Notes: a model not told the origin generated them from the sequence alone. Shown: positions 52,551 through 61,801, counted from the stretch's first letter. The stretch: 64,000 nucleotides of DNA from Streptomyces sp. cf386 (GCF_900103585.1 NZ_FNHV01000002.1:425461-489460), one strand, 5' to 3'. Numbers and translations are program-made.

Positions 52551-54008
52551 ATGTCCCGGCCCCACCACAAGCGCTCCCGGCGTCCCCTCGTCCTGGGCGC
52601 CACCGCCGTCGCGGCCGCCCTGGCCGGTGGCCTGCTCATCACCCTGCCCGGCGGCGCGAGTGCCGCCGCGTCGGGTCTCGCCGACGACTTCAACGGTGAC
52701 GGCTACCGCGATCTGGCGACCGGCGCCCCGGGGGCCGTCGCGGGCGGGAAGGCGAAGGCGGGCGCCGTGGTCGTCAACTACGGCTCGTCGAGCGGGATCA
52801 GCGCCGCGCGGCACAAGACCACATCGCAGACTTCCTCCGGTGTGCCGGGCGACTCGGAGGCCTCCGACCGCTTCGGCACCGAACTCGCGCACGGTGACCT
52901 CAACAGAGACGGCTACGGCGATCTCGTCGTGGGCACACCGCTGGAGGACGTCGGCAGCGATGCCGACGGCGGTTCGGTCACGATCCTGTGGGGCGGCTCG
53001 TCCGGTCTGTCGGGCGGCACGTCGATCAGCGACCCGAACGCGTCGGGCCACGACCGGTTCGGCCAGTCGCTCGCGGTCGGTGACTTCACCGGTGACGGGA
53101 AGGTCGATCTGGCGGTCGGTTCCACCGGCAAGGACGTGTGGATCTTCAAGGGCGGCTTCACCAAGTCCGCCGGCGCGGCCGGGAAGCTGCGCTTCGACGC
53201 GCAGATCGAGTCCGGCTCGTACCCCAACGGCGCCGTCCAGCTGGCCGCCGGCGACTTCGACAACGACGGGGCGGACGACGTGGTGGTCGGGTCCTCCGCG
53301 GGCAACTTCGTCTACCTGGGCGCCTCGACCGGGCCCGCGCTGCAGACCGAGGTGGGCCCTGGGTACGCGAGCGCGCTCACCGCGGCCGACTTCGACCGCG
53401 ACGGGCACGACGATCTGGTCGTCGGCACCGATTCCCCCGAGGTCCTGGACCAGACGGCGGAGGGCGGTTACGTCACCGTGTTCCACGGCGGCGCGGCGGG
53501 CGTCGACACCACGCGCAGCACCGTCTTCACCCAGGACACCGCGGGTGTGCCGGGCGCGGACGAATCCTGGGACTTGTTCGGTAGCACACTCGCCGCGGGC
53601 GACGTCAACGGTGACCGCTACCCGGACCTCGCCGTCGGCGCGGTCTTCGAGACCGTTGGCTCCGCGAGCCACACAGGAAGCGTCTGGGTGCTGCGCGGCA
53701 GCGCCTCCGGCCTGAAGGCCACCGGTGCCCAGTCCTTCAACCAGGGCACCTCGGGTGTCCCGGGCGCCAACGAGCCATCGGACATGTTCGGCGACGCCAT
53801 CCACCTCGCCGACCACAACAAGGACGGCCGCGCCGATCTGTCGGTGGGCGCGGGCGGCGAGAACAGCGACGACGGCGCCGTATGGGTCCTGCGCGGCTCC
53901 ACCGGAGGCATCACGACCACCGGCGCGGTGAGCTTCGGTGCGGGGTCCGTGGGCATCGGGAAGTCGGGGGACGACCCCATGTTCGGGGACGTCATGTCGG
54001 GCTCCTGA
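52551..54008 (+). CDS. Secreted FG-GAP (integrin-alpha-like) repeat protein
   Basis: 485 residues from ATG 52551 (GGAGAGGA just upstream). Signal peptide with RRPLVLGATAVAAALAGGLL ending at ASA-AAS. The mature protein is a chain of about seven FG-GAP repeats, each with a calcium-type DxNxDG or DFDRDGxxD loop (DFNGDGYRD, DLNRDGYGD, DFTGDGKVD, DFDNDGADD and so on), forming a beta-propeller. Such propellers bind ligands or surfaces; no catalytic domain is attached. A 20-bp hairpin terminator follows. Similar propellers are encoded at 58290 and 60263. Confidence 0.9.
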   Translation: MSRPHHKRSRRPLVLGATAVAAALAGGLLITLPGGASAAASGLADDFNGDGYRDLATGAPGAVAGGKAKAGAVVVNYGSSSGISAARHKTTSQTSSGVPGDSEASDRFGTELAHGDLNRDGYGDLVVGTPLEDVGSDADGGSVTILWGGSSGLSGGTSISDPNASGHDRFGQSLAVGDFTGDGKVDLAVGSTGKDVWIFKGGFTKSAGAAGKLRFDAQIESGSYPNGAVQLAAGDFDNDGADDVVVGSSAGNFVYLGASTGPALQTEVGPGYASALTAADFDRDGHDDLVVGTDSPEVLDQTAEGGYVTVFHGGAAGVDTTRSTVFTQDTAGVPGADESWDLFGSTLAAGDVNGDRYPDLAVGAVFETVGSASHTGSVWVLRGSASGLKATGAQSFNQGTSGVPGANEPSDMFGDAIHLADHNKDGRADLSVGAGGENSDDGAVWVLRGSTGGITTTGAVSFGAGSVGIGKSGDDPMFGDVMSGS

Positions 54009-54039
54009 TGTCCGGCTCCTGACCAGGTAGGCAGACAGC

Positions 54040-54081
54040 CGGAAGGGGCGGCCCCGGAGGACTCCGGGGCCGCCCCTTCCG
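54040..54081 (+). terminator. Perfect 20-bp stem terminator
   Basis: CGGAAGGGGCGGCCCCGGAG and its exact complement are separated by only GA, 32 bp after the FG-GAP gene. It is the longest perfect hairpin I noticed in the window. Confidence 0.85.
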
Positions 54082-54263
54082 TCGTGCTGACTTACAACGC
54101 ACCAAAGGCGGTCAGATTCCATGGTTCCGGCATGAACGGATCGGGCCCGTCCGCCGTATTCTTACCCGATCGAGGTGCGCATTCGGCCGATTGCCTCGGT
54201 CTTCATGGGGTTTGCGCATACGGCCGTTCGCACTGCGGCCACGGGGGATGAGAGGCAGCAACC

Positions 54264-55604
54264 ATGGCGGCTACGAGCAACACGCTGCGCGGCGGCACCG
54301 TGCTTCCGGTGGACGCGGCGCGCTGGGCGATGTGGACCTTCGTCCTCGTCAACGTGGTGATCATCGAGGCGCTGTTCCTCAGCGCCGGTTCGGGCAAGAA
54401 CAGCGTGCTCACGGTCGCGAAGTTCTTCGGACTGCACGCGGCCCTGCTGATGCTGTTCCAACTGCTGCTGGTGGCCCGGCTGCCATGGCTGGACCGCCGT
54501 ATCGGAATGGACCGGCTCACGGTGTGGCACCGCTGGGTCGGCTTCACCCTGCTGTGGACCGTCCTCACCCACGCCACGCTGGTGGTGCTCGGCTACGCGA
54601 CGCTCGACGACACGTCCATGGCGAAGACGTTCGTCGCCCTGAGCGGGGTGCCGGCCTCCCTGCTGGGCATGCTGGCCGCGGCCGTCATCGTCGTGATCGC
54701 CGTGATCTCCACCCGTGCCCTGCGGCGGCGGCTCCAGTACGAGGTCTGGCACGGTCTGCACCTGCTGCTCTACGTGGCCCTGGGCCTGGCGTTCGTCCAC
54801 CAGTTGCAGGAGACCACGACCTTCACGTCCTCCGCGTTCGCCACGGCCTACTGGTGGATCCTGTGGCTGTTCGCCTTCGGCGCCCTGCTGACCGGGCGTC
54901 TCGCCGTGCCGCTGTGGCGCAACGCCTACCACCAGTTCCGCGTGACGGCCGTGGTGCCGGAGTCGGACCAGGTGGTCTCCGTGTACGTCACCGGCCGCCA
55001 CCTCGACAAACTCCCCGCCCGCGCGGGCCAGTTCTGCATCTGGCGGTTCCCCGGGCACAACCACTGGTGGCCGGCCAACCCCTTCTCCCTGTCGGCGGCG
55101 CCCGACGGACGGGGGCTGCGCCTCACGGCGAAGGCGGTCGGCAGCGCCAGCGCCGGCCTGCGTGACGTCCCCGTCGGCAGCCGCGCCTTCGTCGAGGGAC
55201 CGTACGGGGCTTTCACCTCGCTGCACCGGACCCGGCCCGGCGCCCTGCTGATCGCCGGCGGCGTGGGCATCACGCCCGTGCGGGCGATGCTGGAGGAACA
55301 GGGCTCCGGTGACGTCGTCGTGCTGTACCGGGTCCGCAGTGAGGCCGACGCCGTCCTCCTGAACGAGGTGCGCCACCTGGTCGCGCTCCGCGGCGGGCGG
55401 CTGCACCTGCTCACCGGCAGGACAGCCGAGGGCGGCACCCCGCCGTTCGCCCCGGACAGCCTGCACCGACTGGTCCCCGACGTCACCGAACGCGACGTGT
55501 ACGTCTGCGGCCCGCCCGCCATGACCACGGCGGTGCTGTCCGCCCTGCGGGACCTGCGGGTCCCGGCGCGACAGGTGCACGCCGAGCGGTTCGGCCTGGC
55601 CTGA
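54264..55604 (+). CDS. Ferric-reductase-like flavocytochrome (membrane oxidoreductase)
   Basis: 446 residues. Six transmembrane helices (about 20-230) carry His residues suited to two b hemes: LTVWHRWVGF, LTHATLVVLG, VWHGLHLLLYVALGL and FVHQL. The cytoplasmic half is a ferredoxin-reductase fold with RAGQFCIWRF and NPFSLSAAP (FAD) and LIAGGVGITPVRAML plus VYVCGPPAM (NAD(P)H). Electrons would pass from NAD(P)H across the membrane to an external acceptor. Many relatives are followed by an FMN-binding protein; here a barstar gene follows 18 bp later. Confidence 0.92.
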   Translation: MAATSNTLRGGTVLPVDAARWAMWTFVLVNVVIIEALFLSAGSGKNSVLTVAKFFGLHAALLMLFQLLLVARLPWLDRRIGMDRLTVWHRWVGFTLLWTVLTHATLVVLGYATLDDTSMAKTFVALSGVPASLLGMLAAAVIVVIAVISTRALRRRLQYEVWHGLHLLLYVALGLAFVHQLQETTTFTSSAFATAYWWILWLFAFGALLTGRLAVPLWRNAYHQFRVTAVVPESDQVVSVYVTGRHLDKLPARAGQFCIWRFPGHNHWWPANPFSLSAAPDGRGLRLTAKAVGSASAGLRDVPVGSRAFVEGPYGAFTSLHRTRPGALLIAGGVGITPVRAMLEEQGSGDVVVLYRVRSEADAVLLNEVRHLVALRGGRLHLLTGRTAEGGTPPFAPDSLHRLVPDVTERDVYVCGPPAMTTAVLSALRDLRVPARQVHAERFGLA

Positions 55605-55622
55605 CGGGAAGGACCCCTGACC

Positions 55623-55949
55623 GTGATGACGGACGAAACGAACGAAGCGGAGCCCACGGTCCCCGACTCGGTGGTCATCGACCTGACCGGGGTACGGGAC
55701 GCCGAGGAACTCCAACGGCTCCTTCAGCGGGAGCTGATGTTCCCCGACTTCTACGGCCGGAACTGGAGCGCCTTCTGGGACGCGATCACCGGCCTCGTCG
55801 AACTGCCGCGCGAGCTGACCTTCACCGGGTGGGCCGCCTTCTCGGCGGCGCTCCCGGCGGAGGCCCGGAAACTGCGTGGACTCCTCGACGACTACGCCGA
55901 CGAATACGGCCAGTACTTCACGGTCCCGCGCCGCATCCGCTACCAGTAG
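55623..55949 (+). CDS. Barstar family protein
   Basis: 108 residues from GTG 55623 (ATG 55626 is equally possible). VVIDLTGVRDAEELQRLLQREL and the following MFPDFYGRNWSAFWDAI segment are the barnase-inhibitor signature, including the YGRNWxAFWD helix that blocks the ribonuclease active site. No barnase-like ribonuclease is visible nearby, so it may protect against incoming toxins or regulate a distant RNase. It is in operon position behind the flavocytochrome. Confidence 0.93.
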   Translation: MMTDETNEAEPTVPDSVVIDLTGVRDAEELQRLLQRELMFPDFYGRNWSAFWDAITGLVELPRELTFTGWAAFSAALPAEARKLRGLLDDYADEYGQYFTVPRRIRYQ

Positions 55950-55982
55950 CGCCCACCCACCCGAACGTGGACTCGTGCCGGG

Positions 55983-56807
55983 TCAGCCGAGCCAGTCCGC
56001 GGCGTAACCGTCGTAGGTACCGTCGTGGGTGGCCAGGTGGACCCACTGGTCGACGTACTCCTTGAACTCCTCGTCGCCACGTGGCAGGACGTATGCCTTC
56101 TCGCCGAAGGTGAACGGCTTGTCGGGGTTGATCGCGCAGAGTTCCGGGTGAAGCCTGGACTGGTACTCGGTCTCGCTGCCATCGGTGATCATCACATCGG
56201 CGCGGCCCGCGATGATCTCGTCGAAGATCGTGGTGTTGTCGGTGTGGGTGATGACCGTGGCCTGGCGGATGTTGGCCTTGGTGAACGCCTCGTTGGTGCC
56301 ACCGGGGTTGACGATCACCCGGACACCCGGCCGGTCGATCTCTTTCAGGGACTGGTACTTGCTCTTGTCCTCGCAGCGGGCGATCGGGGCCTTGCCGTCG
56401 ACGAGGTAGGGCGTGCTGAAGTACGCCTTGCGCGCTCTGGCCAGCGTCACGGAGACGCCTCCCATGCCGATGTCGCACTTGCCCTCGGTCAGGTCGTCCA
56501 TGAGCTCGGCCCAAGTGGTGGCCACGAACCGGGGCTTCACCCCCAGGCCGGTCGCCAGATTCTTCGCCATGTCGATGTCGATGCCGGTGTACGACTTCGT
56601 GGCGGGGTCCAGATGGCTGAACGGCCGGTAGTCACCGGTGGTGCACACGCGCAGCACCCCGCGCTCGGGCACCTTGTCCAGGAGGCTGCTGGAGTGGTGC
56701 CGACCGGACGGGCCGGCCTCGGTGCCTGCCTGGGTGGCGTAGGCCGTTCCGCCGATGGCGGTGGCGAGCGCGAGGGCGAGAGCGGTCAAGGTGGTTCTGC
56801 GGTGCAT
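55983..56807 (-). CDS. Periplasmic-binding-type protein, cyclohexadienyl-dehydratase (PheC)-like
   Basis: 274 residues. Signal peptide (about 1-26) followed by LDKVPERGVLRVCTTGDYRPF. The mature part follows the family-3 amino-acid-binding fold, with GIDIDMAKNLA near residue 95 and GGVSVTLARARKAYFS near 120. RCEDKSKY and RPGVRVIVNPGGTNEAF near 165 resemble exported PheC cyclohexadienyl dehydratases more than amino-acid receptors. No ABC permease lies next to it, which also favours an enzyme-like or orphan binding protein. Exported; substrate unproven. Confidence 0.8.
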   Translation of the reverse strand: MHRRTTLTALALALATAIGGTAYATQAGTEAGPSGRHHSSSLLDKVPERGVLRVCTTGDYRPFSHLDPATKSYTGIDIDMAKNLATGLGVKPRFVATTWAELMDDLTEGKCDIGMGGVSVTLARARKAYFSTPYLVDGKAPIARCEDKSKYQSLKEIDRPGVRVIVNPGGTNEAFTKANIRQATVITHTDNTTIFDEIIAGRADVMITDGSETEYQSRLHPELCAINPDKPFTFGEKAYVLPRGDEEFKEYVDQWVHLATHDGTYDGYAADWLG

Positions 56808-56947
56808 GGCTTCACTTCCTGACCGGGGACAAGGCGGGTGCTTCTCGCGGCTTCGTTACCCAGTCGATCACGCCCCGAACGCGGAACCCGCCCCTCACCG
56901 GCAAACCTTCACCACCCACGTCGTCCAGGACGGCCACCTGGACGGCA

Positions 56948-56979
56948 AAGGCCACCTACCGAGATCGGTAGGTGGCCTT
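56948..56979 (-). terminator. 14-bp stem terminator
   Basis: AAGGCCACCTACCG and CGGTAGGTGGCCTT form a perfect stem with an AGAT loop. It lies 29 bp past the stop of the minus-strand 57008 gene, so it probably ends that transcript. Confidence 0.8.
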
Positions 56980-57007
56980 CGCCCTTGCAGGCCGGACGGC
57001 GCTGGAG

Positions 57008-57385
57008 CTACTTGCCGAGGACGACGGTGTTGTTGCAGCCCTGGCTCGACCCGAGGTTGGTGGTCTGCGAGCCCGGCGAGCCTTCGCCGTTGTCCCGGTT
57101 GCCCTCCCGGCCGTTCTCGACCCCGGACTGGCCCATCACGTCGACGTTCTCTTCGGTCGTCGAGCAACTGGTGCTCTGGTTGATCAGGAGCGTCTGGCTC
57201 TCCTTGCTCTGCTCCTTCTCTCCCTTCTTGTGCTTGTGCCCGTGCTTCTGCGAGTGCTTCTGTGAGTGCTTCTGTCCGTGATCGCGCCCATGCCCGTCGG
57301 CGTAGGCGGTGCCGGTGCCGGTGCCGAGGAAGCCGATGGCGCTGATGAGGACGGCCACGACAGCGGTCTTGCGAGACTTGCGCAT
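57008..57385 (-). CDS. Small secreted His/Lys-rich protein
   Basis: 125 residues from ATG 57385. A signal peptide (MRKSRKTAVVAVLISAIGFL to about AYA-DGH, residue 30) is followed by a His/Lys/Gln-rich segment with a repeating HGQKHSQKHSQKHGHKHKKG unit. The rest is Ser/Thr/Asn/Gly-rich with two cysteines (near 75 and 117). The His-rich part could bind metal ions or polyanions. No recognised family. Confidence 0.7.
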   Translation of the reverse strand: MRKSRKTAVVAVLISAIGFLGTGTGTAYADGHGRDHGQKHSQKHSQKHGHKHKKGEKEQSKESQTLLINQSTSCSTTEENVDVMGQSGVENGREGNRDNGEGSPGSQTTNLGSSQGCNNTVVLGK

Positions 57386-57769
57386 GTCTTCTCCGAGCGT
57401 TGAAGCGGACGCGTACGCGAATCCGCCACGTCATAAGGTGACGAGAGGTTAATGCGCAAATGTCTGAAATCTGCTTGACGGCACGCCGGATCGTCTGACC
57501 AACGAACAAGGGAGTCGGCCCCCTGCCGGCCCAAGTCCCCTGTACGGCCAAGGCGTCACGAAGCCGAAGGCGGGCGTAGGCGCTCCGCGCAGAACCACCC
57601 GTGTGGCCGCGCCATGAGCGCGAGGCGGCCCAGGCTCTTCGCCGCTGACGCATGGCGCCGGCGAAACTCCCGTGCAGCGTCGCCGAGTTCGTCTCACGAC
57701 GAGTTCTCTCTGGGCGGGCTGTGACCTGCGGAAGAGTTGGCTGCAGGCCGTCTCGCCTGGGAGAAACGT
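57386..57769. other. 384-bp intergenic region
   Basis: No gene is supported. It should contain the promoter of the small secreted gene at 57008-57385. I see no strong repeat, operator or hairpin. Confidence 0.5.
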
Positions 57770-57961
57770 TCATCCGACCGGGATTGGCATCGGCACCGCC
57801 TCCAGTTGGGCCGCCGGGCGGGGGTGGACCCGGTCGTCGTCGCGGGTGTTGTTGTGGTCATCGGCGGAGGCGGTGGGGGCCGTGGCCAGTGAGTCGGCGG
57901 CGAGAGCTGCGGCCGCTGTCGCCACGACGGCCATTCGCTTCGTCATCACTCGAACGCGCAC
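57770..57961 (-). CDS. Very small secreted protein
   Basis: 63 residues from GTG 57961, placed by AGGAG ten bases upstream; ATG 57946 is an alternative. MTKRMAVVATAAAALAADSL followed by a TASA-DD cleavage site is a good signal peptide, leaving a mature peptide of about 30 residues (DDHNNTRDDDRVHPRP and a Pro-rich tail) with no Cys. Its size and type recall the small secreted protein at 57008. Function unknown; could be spurious. Confidence 0.45.
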   Translation of the reverse strand: MRVRVMTKRMAVVATAAAALAADSLATAPTASADDHNNTRDDDRVHPRPAAQLEAVPMPIPVG

Positions 57962-58289
57962 GCGGAATCAGCTCCTGTGGTTGTCCTACTGGTGCATGCA
58001 GGTCGGGTACACCTGACTGTCCCCCGACCACAAGCGCCGGGCGTACTGCGACAGTTCAGGGCCGTTCGGCTGCCCGACTTCCGCGAGCGGCCGGCCGAGG
58101 CCGGCCGTGCCGATGTCCTGTTCGATACCGCGCCGGCCCGGTTGAAGGACACGGGCCTGGTCACGGCCAAGGCGTGTACCTCGCCGAGGCGGACCGTGGC
58201 GATCGGTGACGGAGGTCGGCTTTCCGGCGCTGAGAGGGAGGGACGCACCACGCGTCCCTCCTGTCTCATATTTCTTCTGGGGGACTCCC
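57962..58289. other. 328-bp region without a supported gene
   Basis: The frame PGVLRQFRAVRLPDFRERPA and onward is open but lacks a ribosome site and recognisable homology, so I leave it unannotated. The stretch holds the promoters of the divergent small secreted gene and the trypsin-like gene. Confidence 0.4.
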
Positions 58290-60155
58290 TTGACCACGAC
58301 ACCGTCCGGCGGCCGTCACAGACGTCGGAGACGCATCGCCCTGCCCGTCGTCGCCGCCGGTGTCGCCGCGGCCGTCGCCGCCGCGTTGATGACCTCCTCC
58401 GCCGGTGCGGCCACCGCCGTGCCGACCCCGACGGTCAAGCCGGCCATCGGCTCGCCCTCGCTCGCCACCCTGGAGAAGCGCATCGCGGGCGCCCTCGCCG
58501 GCGACGACACCGCGGGTCGGACGACCAACAAGTCTTCGCTGAACTCCGGCACGAACACGTCGAGCGTCGAACCGATGATCATCGGTGGCGGCGAGACCGC
58601 GATCAGCACGGCCCCGTGGATGGCCCAGCTCTGGTACCACGACGACAAGAACACCACCGACACCGGCGACGACGTGGACTTCCTCTGCGGCGGCGCGGTC
58701 GTGGCGCCGACGAAGATCCTGACCGCCGCCCGCTGCCTCAGGAACGACAACAGGGACTACAACTGGCAGGCCCACGGCGCCGTCGTCACGGGTACCGACC
58801 AACTGCCCACCACTGACTCCACCGGCACCACGGAACTGCACGGCGGGCAGGCCACGGCCGTGCTGCGCCAGTGGTGGCAACCGGGGTACGACCCGGTGGA
58901 CAAGGAGGCGGGGAAGAACGAGAACGACCTCGGCATGCTCACCCTGTCCGTCCCGGTCAAGGCCACGCCGATCCGCATGGTCACCTCCGGCGACACCGGC
59001 TCGTACGCCGCCGGCACCCAGGCCAAGGTCTACGGCTGGGGCCGTACCAGCTCCACCGGCCAGGACATCTCCCAGACGCTGCGGACGGCCACGCTGACCC
59101 TGCAGTCCGACAGCACCTGCTCCGGCGTCTACGACTCGGCCTTCGTCGCGGGGCGCATGGTCTGCGCGGGCACGCAGAGCGGGAGCGACACCGGTACCAG
59201 CGCGATGTGCGACGGCGACTTCGGCGGCCCGCTCGTGGCGGGCGGCAGGATCGTCGGCGTGGCCTCCTGGGGCTACTACAACGACTGCGTGGCGAAGGAC
59301 TACTACAGCGTCTTCACCAAGGTGAGTGCGTACGTCGGTTCCGCCTATCCCCAGATCGACGACACGAACCTGAGCACCTTCAACAGCAAGGCCGACGGCA
59401 AGGCCGACATCTTCGTCCGGAACTCCTCCACGAAGACCGGCTACGAGAAGGACTCAGACGGCAGCTCCTTCGGCGCCCGCACCTCCTGGGGCAACTGGAG
59501 CGGCGCCAACCTGGTCCTCCAGACGGACCTCAACCGGGACGGCTACCAGGACCTGATCTACCGGGTCAGCTCCACCGGCGACGTGTACTGGGCGCACTTC
59601 GTGCTCAACAGCGCCCGTACGGACGGCTCCTGGACCGACACGAGGATCTCCACCGGCTGGAAGACCCGCACCCGGATCATCGCGCCGGGCGACGTCACCG
59701 GCGACTACCTGCCCGACATCCTGTCGGTGGACTCCGGCGGGATACTGTGGATCTACCCGGGCAAGGGCAACGGCACCTTCGGCTCCCGCTACTCGGTCCG
59801 CACCGGCTGGAACCAGTACAACTCCGTGCGCGGCCACGGCGACCTCACCGGTGACGGCAAGGCCGACCTGCTCGCCCGCCAGTCCGGCACCGGCGACCTG
59901 TACCTGTACAAGGGCACCGGCAAGGCAGGCTCCGAGGCCTTCTCCTCCCGGATCAAGGTGCGCAGCGCCTGGACCGGCTACAACGCCTTCGACGCGGTCG
60001 GCGACATCAGCGGCGACGGCAAGGCCGACTTCCTGGCCCGCACCCCCGGCGGCACGCTCTACCTCTACAAGGGCACCGGGAAGGCGACCACCGAGATCTT
60101 TGCCCCCCGGGTCTCGGTCGGCACCGGTTTCCAGCAGTACGACATCTGGGGCTGA
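58290..60155 (+). CDS. Secreted trypsin-fold pseudoprotease with C-terminal FG-GAP/VCBS repeats
   Basis: 621 residues from TTG 58290 (GGGGGA five bases upstream). A signal peptide (about 1-40) and a propeptide-like segment lead to IIGGGETAISTAPWMAQL (about residue 95), as at the N-terminus of active S1 proteases. However the His motif reads LTAARC (R148, codon CGC instead of CAC) and the Ser motif GDFGGPLV (F311, codon TTC instead of TCC). Only the Asp (D213, NENDLGML) remains. It should be proteolytically inactive. The C-terminal 240 residues are propeller repeats (DLNRDGYQD, DLTGDGKAD, DISGDGKAD). Likely a binding protein on the cell surface. Confidence 0.88.
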   Translation: MTTTPSGGRHRRRRRIALPVVAAGVAAAVAAALMTSSAGAATAVPTPTVKPAIGSPSLATLEKRIAGALAGDDTAGRTTNKSSLNSGTNTSSVEPMIIGGGETAISTAPWMAQLWYHDDKNTTDTGDDVDFLCGGAVVAPTKILTAARCLRNDNRDYNWQAHGAVVTGTDQLPTTDSTGTTELHGGQATAVLRQWWQPGYDPVDKEAGKNENDLGMLTLSVPVKATPIRMVTSGDTGSYAAGTQAKVYGWGRTSSTGQDISQTLRTATLTLQSDSTCSGVYDSAFVAGRMVCAGTQSGSDTGTSAMCDGDFGGPLVAGGRIVGVASWGYYNDCVAKDYYSVFTKVSAYVGSAYPQIDDTNLSTFNSKADGKADIFVRNSSTKTGYEKDSDGSSFGARTSWGNWSGANLVLQTDLNRDGYQDLIYRVSSTGDVYWAHFVLNSARTDGSWTDTRISTGWKTRTRIIAPGDVTGDYLPDILSVDSGGILWIYPGKGNGTFGSRYSVRTGWNQYNSVRGHGDLTGDGKADLLARQSGTGDLYLYKGTGKAGSEAFSSRIKVRSAWTGYNAFDAVGDISGDGKADFLARTPGGTLYLYKGTGKATTEIFAPRVSVGTGFQQYDIWG

Positions 60156-60262
60156 AACCGCGGGTGAGCGTACGTACAACCATTCGACCGCCGGGTACGT
60201 CGTAGAGCGCAGTCGATCAGATCAACAGGTCGCTCACAGCGCGATCTCGACAACGGAGACCC

Positions 60263-61714
60263 ATGCGCGCCAGACGTACCGCCCTCGCCGCTGCCGTGGC
60301 CCTCGCGGCAGCGGTCTGCACACCGCTCCTGACGGCCCCCGCGGCGTCGGCGGCCCCCGCCAAGCTGTCCGACGACTTCAACGGTGACGGCTACCGCGAC
60401 TTCGTCATGCTCGGCGGCTCGCACGGCAAGGACGGCCGGGTCACCGTCGTCTACGGCACGTCGACCGGCCCCGGCACCCGCGTCCAGACCATCCACCAGG
60501 ACTCGCCCGGCATCCCCGGCGCGGTGGAGGAGGGCGACTGGTGGGGCGCCGCCGCCACCACCGCCGACCTCGACCGCGACGGCTACGCCGACCTGGTCGT
60601 TTCCTCGCCCGGCGAGAACGCCGGCACCATCCAGTCCCGGGGCGGGCTGACCGTCGTCTGGGGCGGCGCGGGCGGCCTCGGCTCGGGCACGGGCTTCAAC
60701 TCGCCGGTCCCGCAGGAGTACGAGAACCAGGGCGACCACTTCGGCGAGGACGTCGTCTCCGGCGACTTCGACGGCGACGGCGACCCGGACCTCGCCGTGA
60801 CCAGCAACAGCCGGGCGGGCGTGGTCCTCCTGAAGGGCCCCTTCACACGCACCGGCGGAAAGAGCGGCTGGGATTCCCTGGGCGGTGGCTACGGCTATCT
60901 GCACGCCCCCAACCTGGTCGCCGGCCGGGTCACCGCCGACGCCGCGACCGATCTGTACATACTCGGGTCGGATCTCCAGGGAGACAACGACATCAACCTG
61001 CGGGCCTACTTCCACCGCGGCGGCAGCACCTTCACCCAGCGTGCGGGCGAGGTGCTGGTGCCGGACGACGGCGGCCACCAGGGCGGCGACATCCTCGCCA
61101 TCGGCGACTTCGACAAGGACGGCTACGGTGACCTCGCCATCGGCCGCGGCTACGAGACGGGCGACGGCGAGCGCGGCTACGTCACCGTCCAGTACGGCGG
61201 CTCCGGCGGCCCCAACACGGCCCGCAAGCCGGTGAAGTTCAGTCAGAACACCACCGGAGTGCCCGGCTCCGCGGAGAACGAGGACTACTTCGGCTCCGCC
61301 ATCGCCGCCGGCGACGTCAACGGCGACGGCTACGCGGACCTCGCCATCGGCGCCCGCGGCGAGGACCTCGGCACCAAGCGCAACGCCGGCTCGGTCACCG
61401 TCCTGCTCGGCCGCGCGGGCGGCCTGACCGGCACCGGCGCCAAGTCCTACACCCAGGACACCTCCGGCATCGCGGGCACCCCCGAGACCGAGGACCAGTT
61501 CGGCGCCTACCTCAAGCTCACCGACTACACCCGCGACGGCCGCGCCGACCTGATGATCGACACCAACGAGCAGCTGGGGTACGAGGACCGCTGGGGCCTC
61601 GTCCACCAGCTCAAGGGCTCCACGTCTGGCATCACGACGACGGGCTCCAAGACGTACTCCGTGACGACCCTGAAGCTGCCGTATGCGCGGCTGGGCGGCC
61701 CGTTCGCACGCTGA
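60263..61714 (+). CDS. Secreted FG-GAP repeat protein
   Basis: 483 residues from ATG 60263. Signal peptide RARRTALAAAVALAAAVCTP to ASA-APAK (about residue 31). The mature part is an FG-GAP propeller with calcium-type loops DFNGDGYRD, DLDRDGYAD, DFDGDGDPD, DFDKDGYGD and DVNGDGYAD. It resembles the 52551 protein in length, repeat number and the GTxTGxGTRVQ linkers. Binding or adhesion is likely; no catalytic domain. A GC-rich hairpin terminator follows at 61762. Confidence 0.9.
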   Translation: MRARRTALAAAVALAAAVCTPLLTAPAASAAPAKLSDDFNGDGYRDFVMLGGSHGKDGRVTVVYGTSTGPGTRVQTIHQDSPGIPGAVEEGDWWGAAATTADLDRDGYADLVVSSPGENAGTIQSRGGLTVVWGGAGGLGSGTGFNSPVPQEYENQGDHFGEDVVSGDFDGDGDPDLAVTSNSRAGVVLLKGPFTRTGGKSGWDSLGGGYGYLHAPNLVAGRVTADAATDLYILGSDLQGDNDINLRAYFHRGGSTFTQRAGEVLVPDDGGHQGGDILAIGDFDKDGYGDLAIGRGYETGDGERGYVTVQYGGSGGPNTARKPVKFSQNTTGVPGSAENEDYFGSAIAAGDVNGDGYADLAIGARGEDLGTKRNAGSVTVLLGRAGGLTGTGAKSYTQDTSGIAGTPETEDQFGAYLKLTDYTRDGRADLMIDTNEQLGYEDRWGLVHQLKGSTSGITTTGSKTYSVTTLKLPYARLGGPFAR

Positions 61715-61761
61715 GCCCATTGCCCGCCGCGTCGACCACTGAGGAGCGATCCACGGCCAGC

Positions 61762-61801
61762 CCCCCCGCCTGCCGGCACCGAGCCCGCCGGCGGGGGGTT
61801 T
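61762..61801 (+). terminator. Hairpin terminator with T-tract
   Basis: CCCCCCGCC (61762-61770) pairs with GGCGGGGGG (61790-61798), with further internal pairing, followed by TTTG. It is 47 bp after the FG-GAP gene. Confidence 0.75.

Noticed and set aside
54112..54119. Lone GTCAGATT half-site resembling the CTGAC/GTCAG operator
   Set aside because: No matching left half within 25 bp; half-sites at this length are expected by chance.
57977..58289. Open plus frame containing a LysR-like start (PGVLRQFRAVRLPDF)
   Set aside because: No ribosome site or confirmed homology, and it runs out of frame into the trypsin-like gene. Possibly a remnant but unsupported.
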